Notes under the pieces: generated by a model
Databases searched by the model: none
What the model saw: the letters and a program-made list of their open reading frames with translations, nothing else
What the model was told of the DNA's origin: nothing
Position numbers and translations under genes: made by a program
From: Coliplasma sp045538555
GTDB lineage: Bacteria; Bacillota; Clostridia; Oscillospirales; CAG-382
Length of the DNA stretch: 64,000 nucleotides
Direction: 5' to 3'
Assembly: GCA_045538555.1 (NCBI GenBank)
Contig: JAZSRP010000004.1
Location: 95,205 to 159,204, forward strand
Shown: positions 32,879-41,523 of the stretch, piece after piece
Layout: the number at the start of each line of letters is the position of its first letter
Numbering within the stretch: position 1 is the stretch's first letter

Positions 32879-35233
32879 ATGTATCAGGTTATCAAAAGAG
32901 ACGGCAAAACAGCAGAGTTTAATATCAAAAAGATCGTTGCCGCCCTTCAAAAAGCGTTTGAGGCGTGCGACAAGCATACCAACGAAAGCGTCATAGATTT
33001 TCTTGCACTCAAGGTTACTGCGGATTTTGAGCCCAAGATCAAGGACAACCTCATCGCTGTGGAGGATATTCAGGACAGCGCAGAGGCAGTTTTGGTACAG
33101 GCGGGCTATGCCGACGTGGCAAAGGCGTATATCTTGTACCGCCGTCAGCGTGAGAAACTCCGTAATATGAAATCCACTATCCTTGACTACAAGGAGCTGG
33201 TGGACAAATACGTAAAGAATACCGACTGGCGCGTGAAAGAGAATTCTACCGTCACGTATTCCGTGGGCGGTTTGATTCTCAGCAACTCCGGCGCAATCAC
33301 CGCAAATTATTGGCTCTCTGAGATCTATGATGACGAGATCGCCAATGCACACCGCAATTCCGATATCCATATCCACGACCTTTCCATGCTCACCGGCTAC
33401 TGCGCCGGCTGGTCACTCAAGCAGTTGATCCAGGAGGGGCTTGGCGGTGTTCCCGGAAAGATCACATCCTCCCCTGCAAGCCACCTTGCAACTCTCTGCA
33501 ACCAGATGGTCAACTTTTTGGGAATCATGCAGAACGAATGGGCAGGCGCGCAGGCATTCTCCTCCTTTGACACGTATCTTGCTCCCTTTGTAAAGGTTGA
33601 CAACCTCACCTATGATCAGGTGAAAAAATGCATTGAGTCCTTTATTTACGGTGTAAACACCCCTTCACGTTGGGGAACACAGGCACCATTTTCCAACATC
33701 ACTCTTGACTGGACAGTTCCCAACGATTTGGCAGAGCTCAACGCCATTGTGGGCGGCAAGGAGATGCCTTTCAAGTATAAGGACTGCAAAAAAGAGATGG
33801 ACATGGTCAACAAGGCGTTTATTGAGATCATGATCGAGGGCGACGCCAATGGCAGAGGATTCCAGTATCCCATTCCCACCTACTCCATCACTCGTGATTT
33901 TGATTGGTCTGAGACTGAGAACAACAAACTTCTCTTTGAGATGACCAGCAAGTACGGCACACCCTATTTCTCCAACTACATCAACAGCGATATGGAGCCC
34001 AGCGATATTCGTTCCATGTGCTGCCGTCTGCGTCTTGACCTTCGTGAGCTTCGCAAAAAATCCGGCGGATTCTTTGGCAGCGGTGAGAGCACCGGCTCCG
34101 TGGGTGTTGTTACCATCAATATGCCCCGTATTGCTTATCTTGCAGAGAACGAGGATGCCTTTTTCAAACGTCTTGACCATATGATGGATGTTTCCGCACG
34201 TTCCCTCAAAATCAAGCGCACCATTATTACAAAGCTTCTCTCCGAAGGACTCTATCCTTATACAAAGCGTTATCTCGGCACATTTGACAACCACTTCTCC
34301 ACCATCGGTCTGGTTGGTATGAACGAGGCGGGTCTCAATGCAAAATGGCTCCGCAAGGATATGACTCACGTCGAGACTCAGGAGTTTACAAAGCGTGTTC
34401 TCAACCACATGCGCGAGCGTCTCTCCGATTATCAGGAGCTCTACGGCGACCTGTACAATCTGGAGGCAACCCCCGCAGAATCCACCGCTTTCCGTCTGGC
34501 AAAGCACGACCTCAACCGTTTCCCCGGAATTATTACCGCAAATCAGGACGGCACACCTTATTATACCAACAGCTCCAACCTGCCCGTCAACTTTACGGAT
34601 GATATTTTTGAGGCGCTCAGCATTCAGGACGATATCCAGACATTGTACACCTCCGGAACCGTATTCCACGCATTCCTTGGTGAAAAGCTTCCCGATTGGA
34701 AAGCCGCAGCAACACTTGTCCGCAAAATTGCGGAGAACCACAAGCTGCCCTATTATACCATTTCTCCCACCTATTCTGTGTGCAGAAACCACGGTTATAT
34801 TGCAGGAGAGCATTATACCTGCCCCGAGTGCGGAGAGAACGCAGAGGTTTACAGCCGTATCACCGGATATTACCGTCCCGTTCAAAACTGGAACGACGGA
34901 AAATCGCAGGAGTACAAGGATCGTGTGACCTACGACGTTATCAACAAGACCGAGGTTCACAACGTGGTTGACGGCGGCTGCGACTGCCAAAGCAACGGCG
35001 GAGCAGTGGATACCACTCTTCTCTTTGCCACCAAGACCTGCCCCAACTGCCGCATTGCCGCTTCTTTGCTGGACAAGGCGGGAGTGAGCTATCGCAAGGT
35101 ATACGTTGAGGATGAGCCCGAGCTGGCAAAATCCCTTGGTCTCAAGCAGGCGCCCACACTGGTGGTTCCTACCGGTGACGGAGCCGAAAAGATCGTCAAC
35201 GTGTCCAATATCAAAAAGTATCTGGGTTCATAA
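32879..35233 (+). CDS. nrdD: Anaerobic (class III) ribonucleoside-triphosphate reductase NrdD with C-terminal redoxin
   Basis: 784 residues. Makes dNTPs under anoxia. N-terminal ATP-cone (about 1-95, YQVIKRDGKTAEFNIKKI) for allosteric control; central ten-stranded barrel; zinc-site Cys pair CPEC; glycyl-radical motif SRITGYYRPV with Gly663. The last 74 residues (711-784) are a glutaredoxin/NrdH-like domain with redox pair C721-C724 (TCPNC) and a QAPTLVVP cis-Pro loop, so the electron donor is built in. ATG 32879 has GGGAGG upstream. trxB follows 65 bases downstream. Confidence 0.95.
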   Translation: MYQVIKRDGKTAEFNIKKIVAALQKAFEACDKHTNESVIDFLALKVTADFEPKIKDNLIAVEDIQDSAEAVLVQAGYADVAKAYILYRRQREKLRNMKSTILDYKELVDKYVKNTDWRVKENSTVTYSVGGLILSNSGAITANYWLSEIYDDEIANAHRNSDIHIHDLSMLTGYCAGWSLKQLIQEGLGGVPGKITSSPASHLATLCNQMVNFLGIMQNEWAGAQAFSSFDTYLAPFVKVDNLTYDQVKKCIESFIYGVNTPSRWGTQAPFSNITLDWTVPNDLAELNAIVGGKEMPFKYKDCKKEMDMVNKAFIEIMIEGDANGRGFQYPIPTYSITRDFDWSETENNKLLFEMTSKYGTPYFSNYINSDMEPSDIRSMCCRLRLDLRELRKKSGGFFGSGESTGSVGVVTINMPRIAYLAENEDAFFKRLDHMMDVSARSLKIKRTIITKLLSEGLYPYTKRYLGTFDNHFSTIGLVGMNEAGLNAKWLRKDMTHVETQEFTKRVLNHMRERLSDYQELYGDLYNLEATPAESTAFRLAKHDLNRFPGIITANQDGTPYYTNSSNLPVNFTDDIFEALSIQDDIQTLYTSGTVFHAFLGEKLPDWKAAATLVRKIAENHKLPYYTISPTYSVCRNHGYIAGEHYTCPECGENAEVYSRITGYYRPVQNWNDGKSQEYKDRVTYDVINKTEVHNVVDGGCDCQSNGGAVDTTLLFATKTCPNCRIAASLLDKAGVSYRKVYVEDEPELAKSLGLKQAPTLVVPTGDGAEKIVNVSNIKKYLGS

Positions 35234-35259
35234 CCTCCCCACAAAAAACAAACAAAGGA

Positions 35260-35286
35260 TCACCCCCGGAAAACCACCGGGGGTGA
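35260..35286 (+). promoter_or_regulatory. Hairpin sequestering the trxB ribosome binding site
   Basis: TCACCCCCGG (35260-35269), seven-base loop, CCGGGGGTGA (35277-35286): a perfect 10-bp GC-rich stem whose 3' arm holds the only Shine-Dalgarno candidate (GGGGGTGA). There is no T run, so it is not a classical terminator. Confidence 0.5.
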
Positions 35287-35298
35287 GTGTTAGAAAAT

Positions 35299-36210
35299 AT
35301 GTATGATATCACTGTAATAGGCGCAGGCCCGGCGGGGCTCACAGCCGCACTTTATGCACTTCGCGCAAACAAAAGCGTGCTGGTGCTTGAAAAAAACGGA
35401 TTTGGAGGACAGATGACCTTTTCTCCAAAAATAGAGAATTTTCCGGGATTTGTGTCCGTCTCGGGCAACGAGCTGGCTGACTCTTTGGTGGAGCAGGTCC
35501 TTGCACAGGGAGCGGACATGGAGCTGGAGGAGGTACTGGATGTAGAAAAAAAGCTGGACGGAACCTTTGAACTCACCACGGACTGCGGCATCAGAAGCGC
35601 AAAAGCCGTTATTATTGCATCGGGAGCAAAGCACAGATTGCTGGGCGTGCCCCGTGAGACTGATTTTGTGGGCAACGGAATCTCATTTTGTGCCGTATGC
35701 GACGGTGCTTTTTATGCCGGAAAAAGGGTGGCAGTCATCGGCGGCGGAAATTCTGCCATGCAGGAAGCTCTCCTTTTGTCAGAACTTTGTGAGAGTGTCA
35801 CCGTTATTCAAAATCTTGACTTTTTCACCGGTGAAGAAAAACTGGCTGAGCAGATCGAAAAAAAATCCAACATAACCGCTCTGTTTGGAAGAGTTGTGAC
35901 GGAATTTTTGGGAGATGATGAGCTGACCGGTCTGGTGGCAAAAAAAGTGTCTGACGGCAGTGAGGAAAAAATGGAGTTTGATGGTGTATTTGTAGCCATC
36001 GGTCTTTCTCCCGACACAAAGCCCTTTGCTTCCGTTGCAGAGCTGGATAGCTGCGGCTATGCGGTTTCTGATGAGAGATGCAAAACCGTCACCGAGGGTG
36101 TGTTTGTAGCAGGCGACTGCAGGACAAAAAAAGTGAGACAGATCGCCACGGCGGTTGCCGACGGGGCGGTTGCGGCACTGGCAGCAGTTGACTATATTGA
36201 CGCACGGTGA
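35299..36210 (+). CDS. trxB: Thioredoxin reductase TrxB
   Basis: 303 residues. FAD/NAD(P)H flavoenzyme. GAGPAGLTAALYALRANKSV (FAD dinucleotide fold), redox pair C131/C134 in SFCAVCDGAF, second dinucleotide fold VAVIGGGNSAMQEALLL, and the C-terminal GVFVAGDCRTKKVRQIATAVADGAVAA. The start is ATG 35299 (MYDITVIG); the GTG at 35287 would overlap the ribosome binding site. Being next to the redoxin-fused NrdD, it is the likely reductant for that domain. Confidence 0.94.
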   Translation: MYDITVIGAGPAGLTAALYALRANKSVLVLEKNGFGGQMTFSPKIENFPGFVSVSGNELADSLVEQVLAQGADMELEEVLDVEKKLDGTFELTTDCGIRSAKAVIIASGAKHRLLGVPRETDFVGNGISFCAVCDGAFYAGKRVAVIGGGNSAMQEALLLSELCESVTVIQNLDFFTGEEKLAEQIEKKSNITALFGRVVTEFLGDDELTGLVAKKVSDGSEEKMEFDGVFVAIGLSPDTKPFASVAELDSCGYAVSDERCKTVTEGVFVAGDCRTKKVRQIATAVADGAVAALAAVDYIDAR

Positions 36211-36243
36211 TTCAAATTTTTGTAGTTAATTGGAAAAAAACTA

Positions 36244-36272
36244 TTTACAAATTTGTTGCCGAGTGATATAAT
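36244..36272 (+). promoter_or_regulatory. Promoter of pyrR-uraA
   Basis: TTTACA (36244-36249), 17 bases, TATAAT (36267-36272). Gives a leader of about 130 bases. Confidence 0.7.
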
Positions 36273-36278
36273 TTTTCT

Positions 36279-36409
36279 TAAGAAAAACGTTTCTTTAAGG
36301 CGGCACGCGATGCCGGCAAGAACAGGAAATAATACCAAACCGCACGTCTTTTGCCTGACTTGTCGTATCCTGCCGATTCTCGGCAGGATTTGTTTTTTTG
36401 GAGGTCAGG
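36279..36409 (+). promoter_or_regulatory. pyrR leader with intrinsic terminator (probable attenuator)
   Basis: A terminator ATCCTGCCGA-ttc-TCGGCAGGAT plus a T-rich run (36367-36397) sits just before the pyrR ribosome site, after a long untranslated leader with another stem (CGGCAAG-aa-CAGG with CCTG-a-CTTGTCG). This is how PyrR-controlled operons are attenuated. However, I do not find the canonical PyrR-binding loop (CCNGNGAGG), so the effector is uncertain. Confidence 0.55.
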
Positions 36410-36952
36410 ATGACGGTAACAAAAACCGTATTGATGGATGCCGATGCTATCCAAAGATCGGTGAAACGTATCTCTCATGAGATACTTGAGCGCAATCAGG
36501 GAGCCGAGCGTCTGTGCCTGGTGGGTATATGCTCAAGAGGCGTGCCGCTTGCGCACCGTATTGCAGAGAGCATCAGGGCCATTGAGGGTGTAGAGATACC
36601 CGTGGGCTGTCTTGATGTGACACTCTATCGTGACGATCTTGATGAGAGGATAGATCTGTCCCATGCCAACGGTACGGATATTAGATTTTCCGTTGCGGGA
36701 GCAAGGATTGTTCTGGTGGATGACGTAATCTATACCGGCAGGACGGCACGCGCCGCAATGGACGGTATCATGAAGCTTGGCAGAGCTGACAGAATCATGC
36801 TTGCGGTACTTATTGACAGGGGTCACAGAGAGCTGCCCATAAAAGCGGACTTTGTAGGTAAAAACGTTCCAACCTCACGTCACGAATCCGTGTCGGTGAT
36901 ACTTGGTGAAACAGACTCGGGCGACAGAGTCGAATTACAGGAAAAAACATAA
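36410..36952 (+). CDS. pyrR: Bifunctional pyr operon regulator / uracil phosphoribosyltransferase PyrR
   Basis: 180 residues. UMP-responsive RNA-binding regulator with weak UPRTase activity. PRPP-binding loop VLVDDVIYTGRTARAAMDG, plus LVGICSRGVPLA and LIDRGHRELPIKADFVGKN, both characteristic of PyrR. ATG 36410 follows GGAGG. First gene of a two-gene unit with a uracil permease, the standard arrangement. Confidence 0.95.
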   Translation: MTVTKTVLMDADAIQRSVKRISHEILERNQGAERLCLVGICSRGVPLAHRIAESIRAIEGVEIPVGCLDVTLYRDDLDERIDLSHANGTDIRFSVAGARIVLVDDVIYTGRTARAAMDGIMKLGRADRIMLAVLIDRGHRELPIKADFVGKNVPTSRHESVSVILGETDSGDRVELQEKT

Positions 36953-36983
36953 AAAAATAAAAAAACAAAACGGAGGATTCCAA

Positions 36984-38348
36984 ATGAAACTCGTTTACGG
37001 AGTTAAAGACAAACCCAAGTTTGGTCAGATGTTGATCTTTGCGTTTCAGCAGGTTCTGGCCATCCTTGCGGCAACCATCGCAGTCCCCGCGATTATCAAC
37101 AGCAACGAGGCAGTTGTGGCAAATTTGCCTAATTTTGCAAACGGACAAGGCATGAGCGCAGCAGCGGCTCTGCTGGGCGCCGGTGTGGGCACTCTCGTGT
37201 ACCAGCTGTTTACAAAATTCCGCAGCCCCGTGTTCCTCGGCTCATCCTTTGCATTTATCGGCTCCATGGTTGCCGCTTTTGCAGGCGCGGTTTCCGCTGC
37301 AGCGGGATTTGCGGGCATCGTTCTCGGCGCTGTTTTTGCAGGCCTTGTATACGTGGTTATTGCACTGGTCGTAAAATTTGCCGGTGTTAAATGGATCAAC
37401 AAGCTGATGCCTCCCGTGGTTATCGGCCCCACCGTTGCTCTCATCGGTCTTTCTTTGGCAGGCGCCGCAATCAAGGACGTGTTCTCATACGGTCCTCAGG
37501 ACGCAAACGGCTCCTTCATCATGTCCACAAACCTCTGGGCTTCTTTCGTGTGCGCCATCGTTACATTCTTTGTAGTAGTTCTCGTTTCTGTATACGGAAA
37601 AAAGATGCTCAAGCTGGTTCCCTTTATTATCGGTATCCTTGCAGGCTATGTTGTAGCTGCTATCTTTACCGTGTGCGGTATCACCGTTATTGATTTCTCC
37701 CTGTTTGAAAACCTCAAGATCGTTGCCGTTCCCGAGTTTACGTTCATAAATGCGTTCAAGGGCGTAAAAGAAATTGACGGCGCATACATCGCAAGCGTTG
37801 CAGTTGCATACGTTCCCGTGGCATTTGTTGTGTTTGCAGAGCATATCGCCGACCACAAGAACCTCTCATCCATCATCGATTCAGAGCTTCTGGAGGATCC
37901 CGGTCTTCATAGAACACTCCTTGGTGACGGCGTCGGCTCCATGGCAGGCGCATTCTTCGGCGGCTGTCCCAACACCACCTATGGCGAGTCTGTCGGATGT
38001 GTTGCTATCACCAAAGACGCTTCTGTTGTTACCATCACGGTTGCTGCAGTAATGTGCATCATCATCTCTTTCTTTGGACCCTTTGTGGCATTCCTTGATT
38101 CCATTCCCGGCTGCGTCATGGGCGGTGTTTGCATCACTCTGTACGGTTTTATTGCCGTTTCCGGTCTCAAGATGATCCAAAAGGTTGATCTCAACCAGAA
38201 CAACAACCTGTTTGTGGTTGCCGCTATTCTCATCCCCGGTATCGGCGGCATGGCAATGGCTATCGGCAAGGTCACCATCACTGCAATTGCAGGTGCGCTG
38301 ATCCTCGGTATCATCACAAACATCATGCTCAATCGCAAAGCAAAATAA
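36984..38348 (+). CDS. uraA: Uracil permease (NCS2 family)
   Basis: 454 residues, about 12-14 hydrophobic spans. Nucleobase:cation symporter-2 family: QQVLAILAATIAVP near the N-terminus, the VFAEHIADHKNLSSI segment in TM8 with the substrate Glu, and GGCPNTTYGESVG, the NCS2 signature in TM10. Uracil is inferred from the pyrR neighbour and UraA-like features. GGAGG precedes ATG 36984. Confidence 0.93.
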   Translation: MKLVYGVKDKPKFGQMLIFAFQQVLAILAATIAVPAIINSNEAVVANLPNFANGQGMSAAAALLGAGVGTLVYQLFTKFRSPVFLGSSFAFIGSMVAAFAGAVSAAAGFAGIVLGAVFAGLVYVVIALVVKFAGVKWINKLMPPVVIGPTVALIGLSLAGAAIKDVFSYGPQDANGSFIMSTNLWASFVCAIVTFFVVVLVSVYGKKMLKLVPFIIGILAGYVVAAIFTVCGITVIDFSLFENLKIVAVPEFTFINAFKGVKEIDGAYIASVAVAYVPVAFVVFAEHIADHKNLSSIIDSELLEDPGLHRTLLGDGVGSMAGAFFGGCPNTTYGESVGCVAITKDASVVTITVAAVMCIIISFFGPFVAFLDSIPGCVMGGVCITLYGFIAVSGLKMIQKVDLNQNNNLFVVAAILIPGIGGMAMAIGKVTITAIAGALILGIITNIMLNRKAK

Positions 38349-38373
38349 GAAAAGACGAAAAAAGTCCGTTCCT

Positions 38374-38409
38374 TGCCCAAGTGTTCTGAAGGACACTTGG
38401 GCAGTTTTA
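38374..38409 (+). terminator. Terminator of pyrR-uraA
   Basis: Stem TGCCCAAGTGT/ACACTTGGGCA with an eight-base loop, then GTTTTATT. Confidence 0.75.
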
Positions 38410-38578
38410 TTCGCCTTGCGGCGAGCTCTATTGCTATGCAGTGATATTTGAACTTCGTTCAAGTGATATTGCCTTCGGCAGTTTATGGCGAATAAAATAA
38501 CACTGAAATCGCAAGATTTCAATATCACTTCCCGAAAGGGAAATATCACTCTGTGCAAAAGGCACAGAATATCACTAT
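38409..38578. repeat. Hairpin-array repeat, GTGATATT type
   Basis: Same architecture as the arrays at 6677 and 7862 but with another spacer. A module bounded by TTATTCGCC and GGCGAATAA (38407-38496) contains TTGAAC-ttc-GTTCAA and TGCC-ttc-GGCA separated by GTGATATT. Outside it, GAAATC-gcaa-GATTTC, TCCC-gaaa-GGGA and a CTGTGC/GGCACAG hairpin are separated by the reverse word AATATCAC. Confidence 0.75.
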
Positions 38579-38585
38579 ATAAAAA

Positions 38586-38633
38586 GGACTACCCGAAAAA
38601 GAGTATTGCTTTCTCTTCTTCGGGTAGTTTTTT
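38586..38633 (+). terminator. Terminator-like hairpin after the array
   Basis: ACTACCCGAA / TTCGGGTAGT with inner AGAG/CTCT pairing and T6. Confidence 0.7.
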
Positions 38634-38702
38634 GTCTTATACTGTTACAAGCAGGGAATTTGTGTACCAAATTCCATATCCTAATAGAAAACTATCCTTA
38701 GG

Positions 38703-38730
38703 AAACCCGTTCCTTTGAACGGACTTTTTG
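38703..38730 (+). terminator. Weak terminator-like hairpin before upp end
   Basis: CCGTTC-cttt-GAACGG followed by ACTTTTTG on the plus strand. It faces the convergent upp gene; on the minus strand there is no clear T run. Confidence 0.4.
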
Positions 38731-38740
38731 TTTGTGTAGG

Positions 38741-39373
38741 TTATTTTGTGCCGAAAATACGGTCGCCTGCGTCACCCAGACCGGGAACGATATAGCAGTG
38801 GTCGTTGAGACATTCATCAAGAGATGCACAGTAGATCTTGACGTCGGGGTGTGCCTCGGAGAGTGCCTTGAGTCCCTCAGGAGCGGCAATGATGCACATA
38901 AATTTGATGTTGAGAGGAGAACGCTCCTTGATGAGCGAGATGGCATCGATGGCAGATCCGCCGGTTGCCAGCATGGGATCCAAAACGATGACCTCACGGT
39001 TGTTGATGTCGCCGGGGAGCTTGCAGTAATACTCCACGGGCTTGAGAGTCTCGGGATCGCGGTAAAGCCCGATGTGTCCCACTTTTGCGGCGGGAACCAG
39101 CTCCAGAGTGCCGTCAACCATTCCCAGACCTGCTCTGAGAATGGGAACAAACGCCAGCTTTCGGCCGGCAAGAACCTGAGTCTTGGTGGTGCAGATAGGG
39201 GTTTTTACCTCCGTTTCGCGAAGAGGAAGGTCACGGGTGGCCTCATAGCAAAGAAGCATGGTGATCTCCTGGATCAGCTCGCGGAACTGCTTTGAGCCGG
39301 TCTTCTCGTTGCGGAGGATTGAGAGCTTGTGCTGTATGAGAGGATGGTCTGCTATAAAAATATTGTCTTTCAC
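38741..39373 (-). CDS. upp: Uracil phosphoribosyltransferase
   Basis: 210 residues. Salvages uracil to UMP with PRPP. PRPP motif VIVLDPMLATGGSAIDAI, uracil-binding LGDAGDRIFGTK at the C-terminus and FVPILRAGLGMVDG. Start is GTG 39373 (MKDNIFIADH) because GGAGG lies six bases upstream; longer frames have no site. Close to pyrR-uraA, so uptake and salvage are clustered. Confidence 0.96.
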   Translation of the reverse strand: MKDNIFIADHPLIQHKLSILRNEKTGSKQFRELIQEITMLLCYEATRDLPLRETEVKTPICTTKTQVLAGRKLAFVPILRAGLGMVDGTLELVPAAKVGHIGLYRDPETLKPVEYYCKLPGDINNREVIVLDPMLATGGSAIDAISLIKERSPLNIKFMCIIAAPEGLKALSEAHPDVKIYCASLDECLNDHCYIVPGLGDAGDRIFGTK

Positions 39374-39406
39374 TTCTGACCTCCAAAAATGTTTTTTGTT
39401 GACCAC

Positions 39407-39435
39407 ATTATATCACAAAAAAGCGGATATACCAA
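39407..39435 (-). promoter_or_regulatory. Promoter of upp
   Basis: Minus-strand TTGGTA (39430-39435), 17 bases, TATAAT (39407-39412). Confidence 0.6.
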
Positions 39436-39485
39436 GTGGATTTTGATGTTTTTTTTGGTTTTTTTTCCCAATAGGTCAAAAAATG

Positions 39486-39514
39486 TTGAAAATAGGAAGG
39501 AAACATGATATTAT
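39486..39514 (+). promoter_or_regulatory. Promoter of the dockerin peptidase gene
   Basis: TTGAAA (39486-39491), 17 bases, TATTAT (39509-39514). Confidence 0.6.
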
Positions 39515-39550
39515 GTAAATCGAACAAAGAAACAAACGGAGGAATTGGCA

Positions 39551-41416
39551 ATGCAAAAAAGGATATTGTGTCTGTTGCTGACACTGGTGACGGTGTTTTG
39601 TGTGTCAAGCACAGCTCTGAGCCAAACGGCAGATGCAGAATATGATTTTTCCTATCGGATCCTCTATGGCGGAACCTCCGTGGATTTTGACGGAAAAATT
39701 TATTTTTCTGACGGAGAAGGAATATATTGCCGTTTGCCCGACTCAAACCATGCATTGCTTGTCTGTCCCGTGGGCGGGAGATATCTCAGTTTTTTTGATT
39801 CCCGACTTTATTTTGTGACAGAAACGGGAGTGGCTTCCTGCAAAAAGGACGGCTCGGGTTTTCGGACAGAGCTGGCAGGGGAGGGAATATCCCATCTGTA
39901 CGTGGTTGACGGAGGTTTTTATTATCTCCTTGGCGAGACGGTTTTGTTTTGGAACGGAATGACCTCAACACCGCTTTTTTCAAAGCCGGGGATGGTGGGA
40001 TTTGTTCCTCAAAATGACGGAAAGTTCCGCTGGATGACAAAGAATCCCGATTATCAATACGTTCCCGAAACAGGTGACGAATATTGGGGCGGTGAAGAGG
40101 AATATTTGTTTTTTGTTACCGACAGAAACGGCGAGGGGGATACTCCGATTTTTGACCTTCCGCTGGGCGAGGGAGATGGTGCACAGACACAGACTGCGGA
40201 TTACAGCGGCCCTTACGTAAAGGTCGGTGCGGTCACGCTGCCTCTGGAGCAGCACATGCCCGGAACTTATTTTTCAAAAAACGGGCAGGCCTGCACCTGC
40301 CACCATACCGGCCCTACCTTTTGTATTGATAACAGCGACGGCTGTAACTGCATGAGATATTATCCTACGGGCAACAAAGAGACCTGCGATGTTGATCTGT
40401 TGGGAGCTCAGTGCTTTGCTTTTGCAAGAATGATTTTTTATACATGCTTTGGGTTTATTGACCATTCCATGAACAGCTCACTTTATTACAGCGTCGGTTC
40501 GCTGAGTGCGGGAAACGTCACTGCGGGAAGTGTCAAGGAACTGCTGAAAAAAGCGGCACCCGGAGCTCATATCCGTCTTGCGGCGGGACACTCGGTATCC
40601 ATTCTCACAATGGACGAGGATTTTATTGTGATCTATCACGGAAACGCAGGCGGCGACGGTGTTACCAGCTCTCCCTGTATCGTTTCTACCCGCAGATACA
40701 CATGGGAGCAGTTTGCCGCTGCCTGCGCCAGGGGTATACTCTATGTGAACATGCCCTACAATTATCCTGATTCCAACGTTCTTCTCACAGAAAAAGAGAT
40801 CGGATACTACCGTTTGAAATCAAACCTGAACCTCAGGTCGGAGCCCACAACCCAAGCGCAGTCGCTGGGCGTGATACCCATCAATTCTATCGTAAAAGTG
40901 ACAGAGATTGACGGTTTTTGGGGAAAACTGACCTATGAGGGCAACACCGGCTGGGTATTTTTGGAGTACACTGTTTTTTACAGCAAGGACACCATTGATC
41001 CGGTGGGAGACCTTTTGACGGTTGACTCCGATACGGGTTATCTTACGGGAAAAGCATGGAAAATGGATTCTGCCGCATTTATGGAATGCTTTGACAAGCA
41101 AAACCTCACGATTTTGGACAAAAACGGAAACGAACTTTCCGCCGAGCGAGGATTTGTGGGAACCGGATGTGTTGCAGTGATCTCCGTTGATGGAGAAGAG
41201 ATCGACAGGATGGAGATAGCCATCACGGGGGATGCCAACGGAAACGGCTATATTGATATCGGTGATTATATGATGATACGCCGCAATATCCTTTCTACTT
41301 ACACTCTTGAAGGAGCATACCGTGCTGCGGCTGACGTATCGGGAGACGGCTCTCTCAGCGCCACCGACTATCTGGCAGTAAAAAGATATTTTTTGGGCAA
41401 TATGTCCGGACTGTGA
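39551..41416 (+). CDS. Secreted probable cysteine peptidase with SH3 and dockerin domains
   Basis: 621 residues. Signal peptide (about 1-26). Residues about 30-215 are beta-propeller-like (repeats such as SVDFDGKIYFSDGEGIY). A central domain has LLGAQCFAFARMIFYTCF and, about 60 residues on, RLAAGHSVSILTMDEDFIVIYHGN, which looks like the Cys and His of an NlpC/CHAP-type papain-fold peptidase or amidase; the domain also holds a cluster of cysteines (CTCHH, CNCMRYY). Then an SH3b domain (about 420-475, LKSNLNLRSEPTTQAQSLGV), a spacer, and a dockerin (about 558-621: GDANGNGYIDIGDYMMIRR, VSGDGSLSATDYLAVKR). Peptidoglycan or protein hydrolysis is inferred. ATG 39551 has GGAGG. Confidence 0.75.
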   Translation: MQKRILCLLLTLVTVFCVSSTALSQTADAEYDFSYRILYGGTSVDFDGKIYFSDGEGIYCRLPDSNHALLVCPVGGRYLSFFDSRLYFVTETGVASCKKDGSGFRTELAGEGISHLYVVDGGFYYLLGETVLFWNGMTSTPLFSKPGMVGFVPQNDGKFRWMTKNPDYQYVPETGDEYWGGEEEYLFFVTDRNGEGDTPIFDLPLGEGDGAQTQTADYSGPYVKVGAVTLPLEQHMPGTYFSKNGQACTCHHTGPTFCIDNSDGCNCMRYYPTGNKETCDVDLLGAQCFAFARMIFYTCFGFIDHSMNSSLYYSVGSLSAGNVTAGSVKELLKKAAPGAHIRLAAGHSVSILTMDEDFIVIYHGNAGGDGVTSSPCIVSTRRYTWEQFAAACARGILYVNMPYNYPDSNVLLTEKEIGYYRLKSNLNLRSEPTTQAQSLGVIPINSIVKVTEIDGFWGKLTYEGNTGWVFLEYTVFYSKDTIDPVGDLLTVDSDTGYLTGKAWKMDSAAFMECFDKQNLTILDKNGNELSAERGFVGTGCVAVISVDGEEIDRMEIAITGDANGNGYIDIGDYMMIRRNILSTYTLEGAYRAAADVSGDGSLSATDYLAVKRYFLGNMSGL

Positions 41417-41454
41417 CCATCGGCTTGAAAAACGAATTTGAAAAAAGAAAAGTG

Positions 41455-41483
41455 TTTACAATTAAGATATAATGTGATATATT
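41455..41483 (+). promoter_or_regulatory. Promoter of the second CBM9-like surface protein
   Basis: TTTACA (41455-41460), 17 bases, TATATT (41478-41483). Confidence 0.55.
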
Positions 41484-41523
41484 GAAAAAGGGAAAACAAA
41501 TATTACAAAGAGGAGAGACAACC

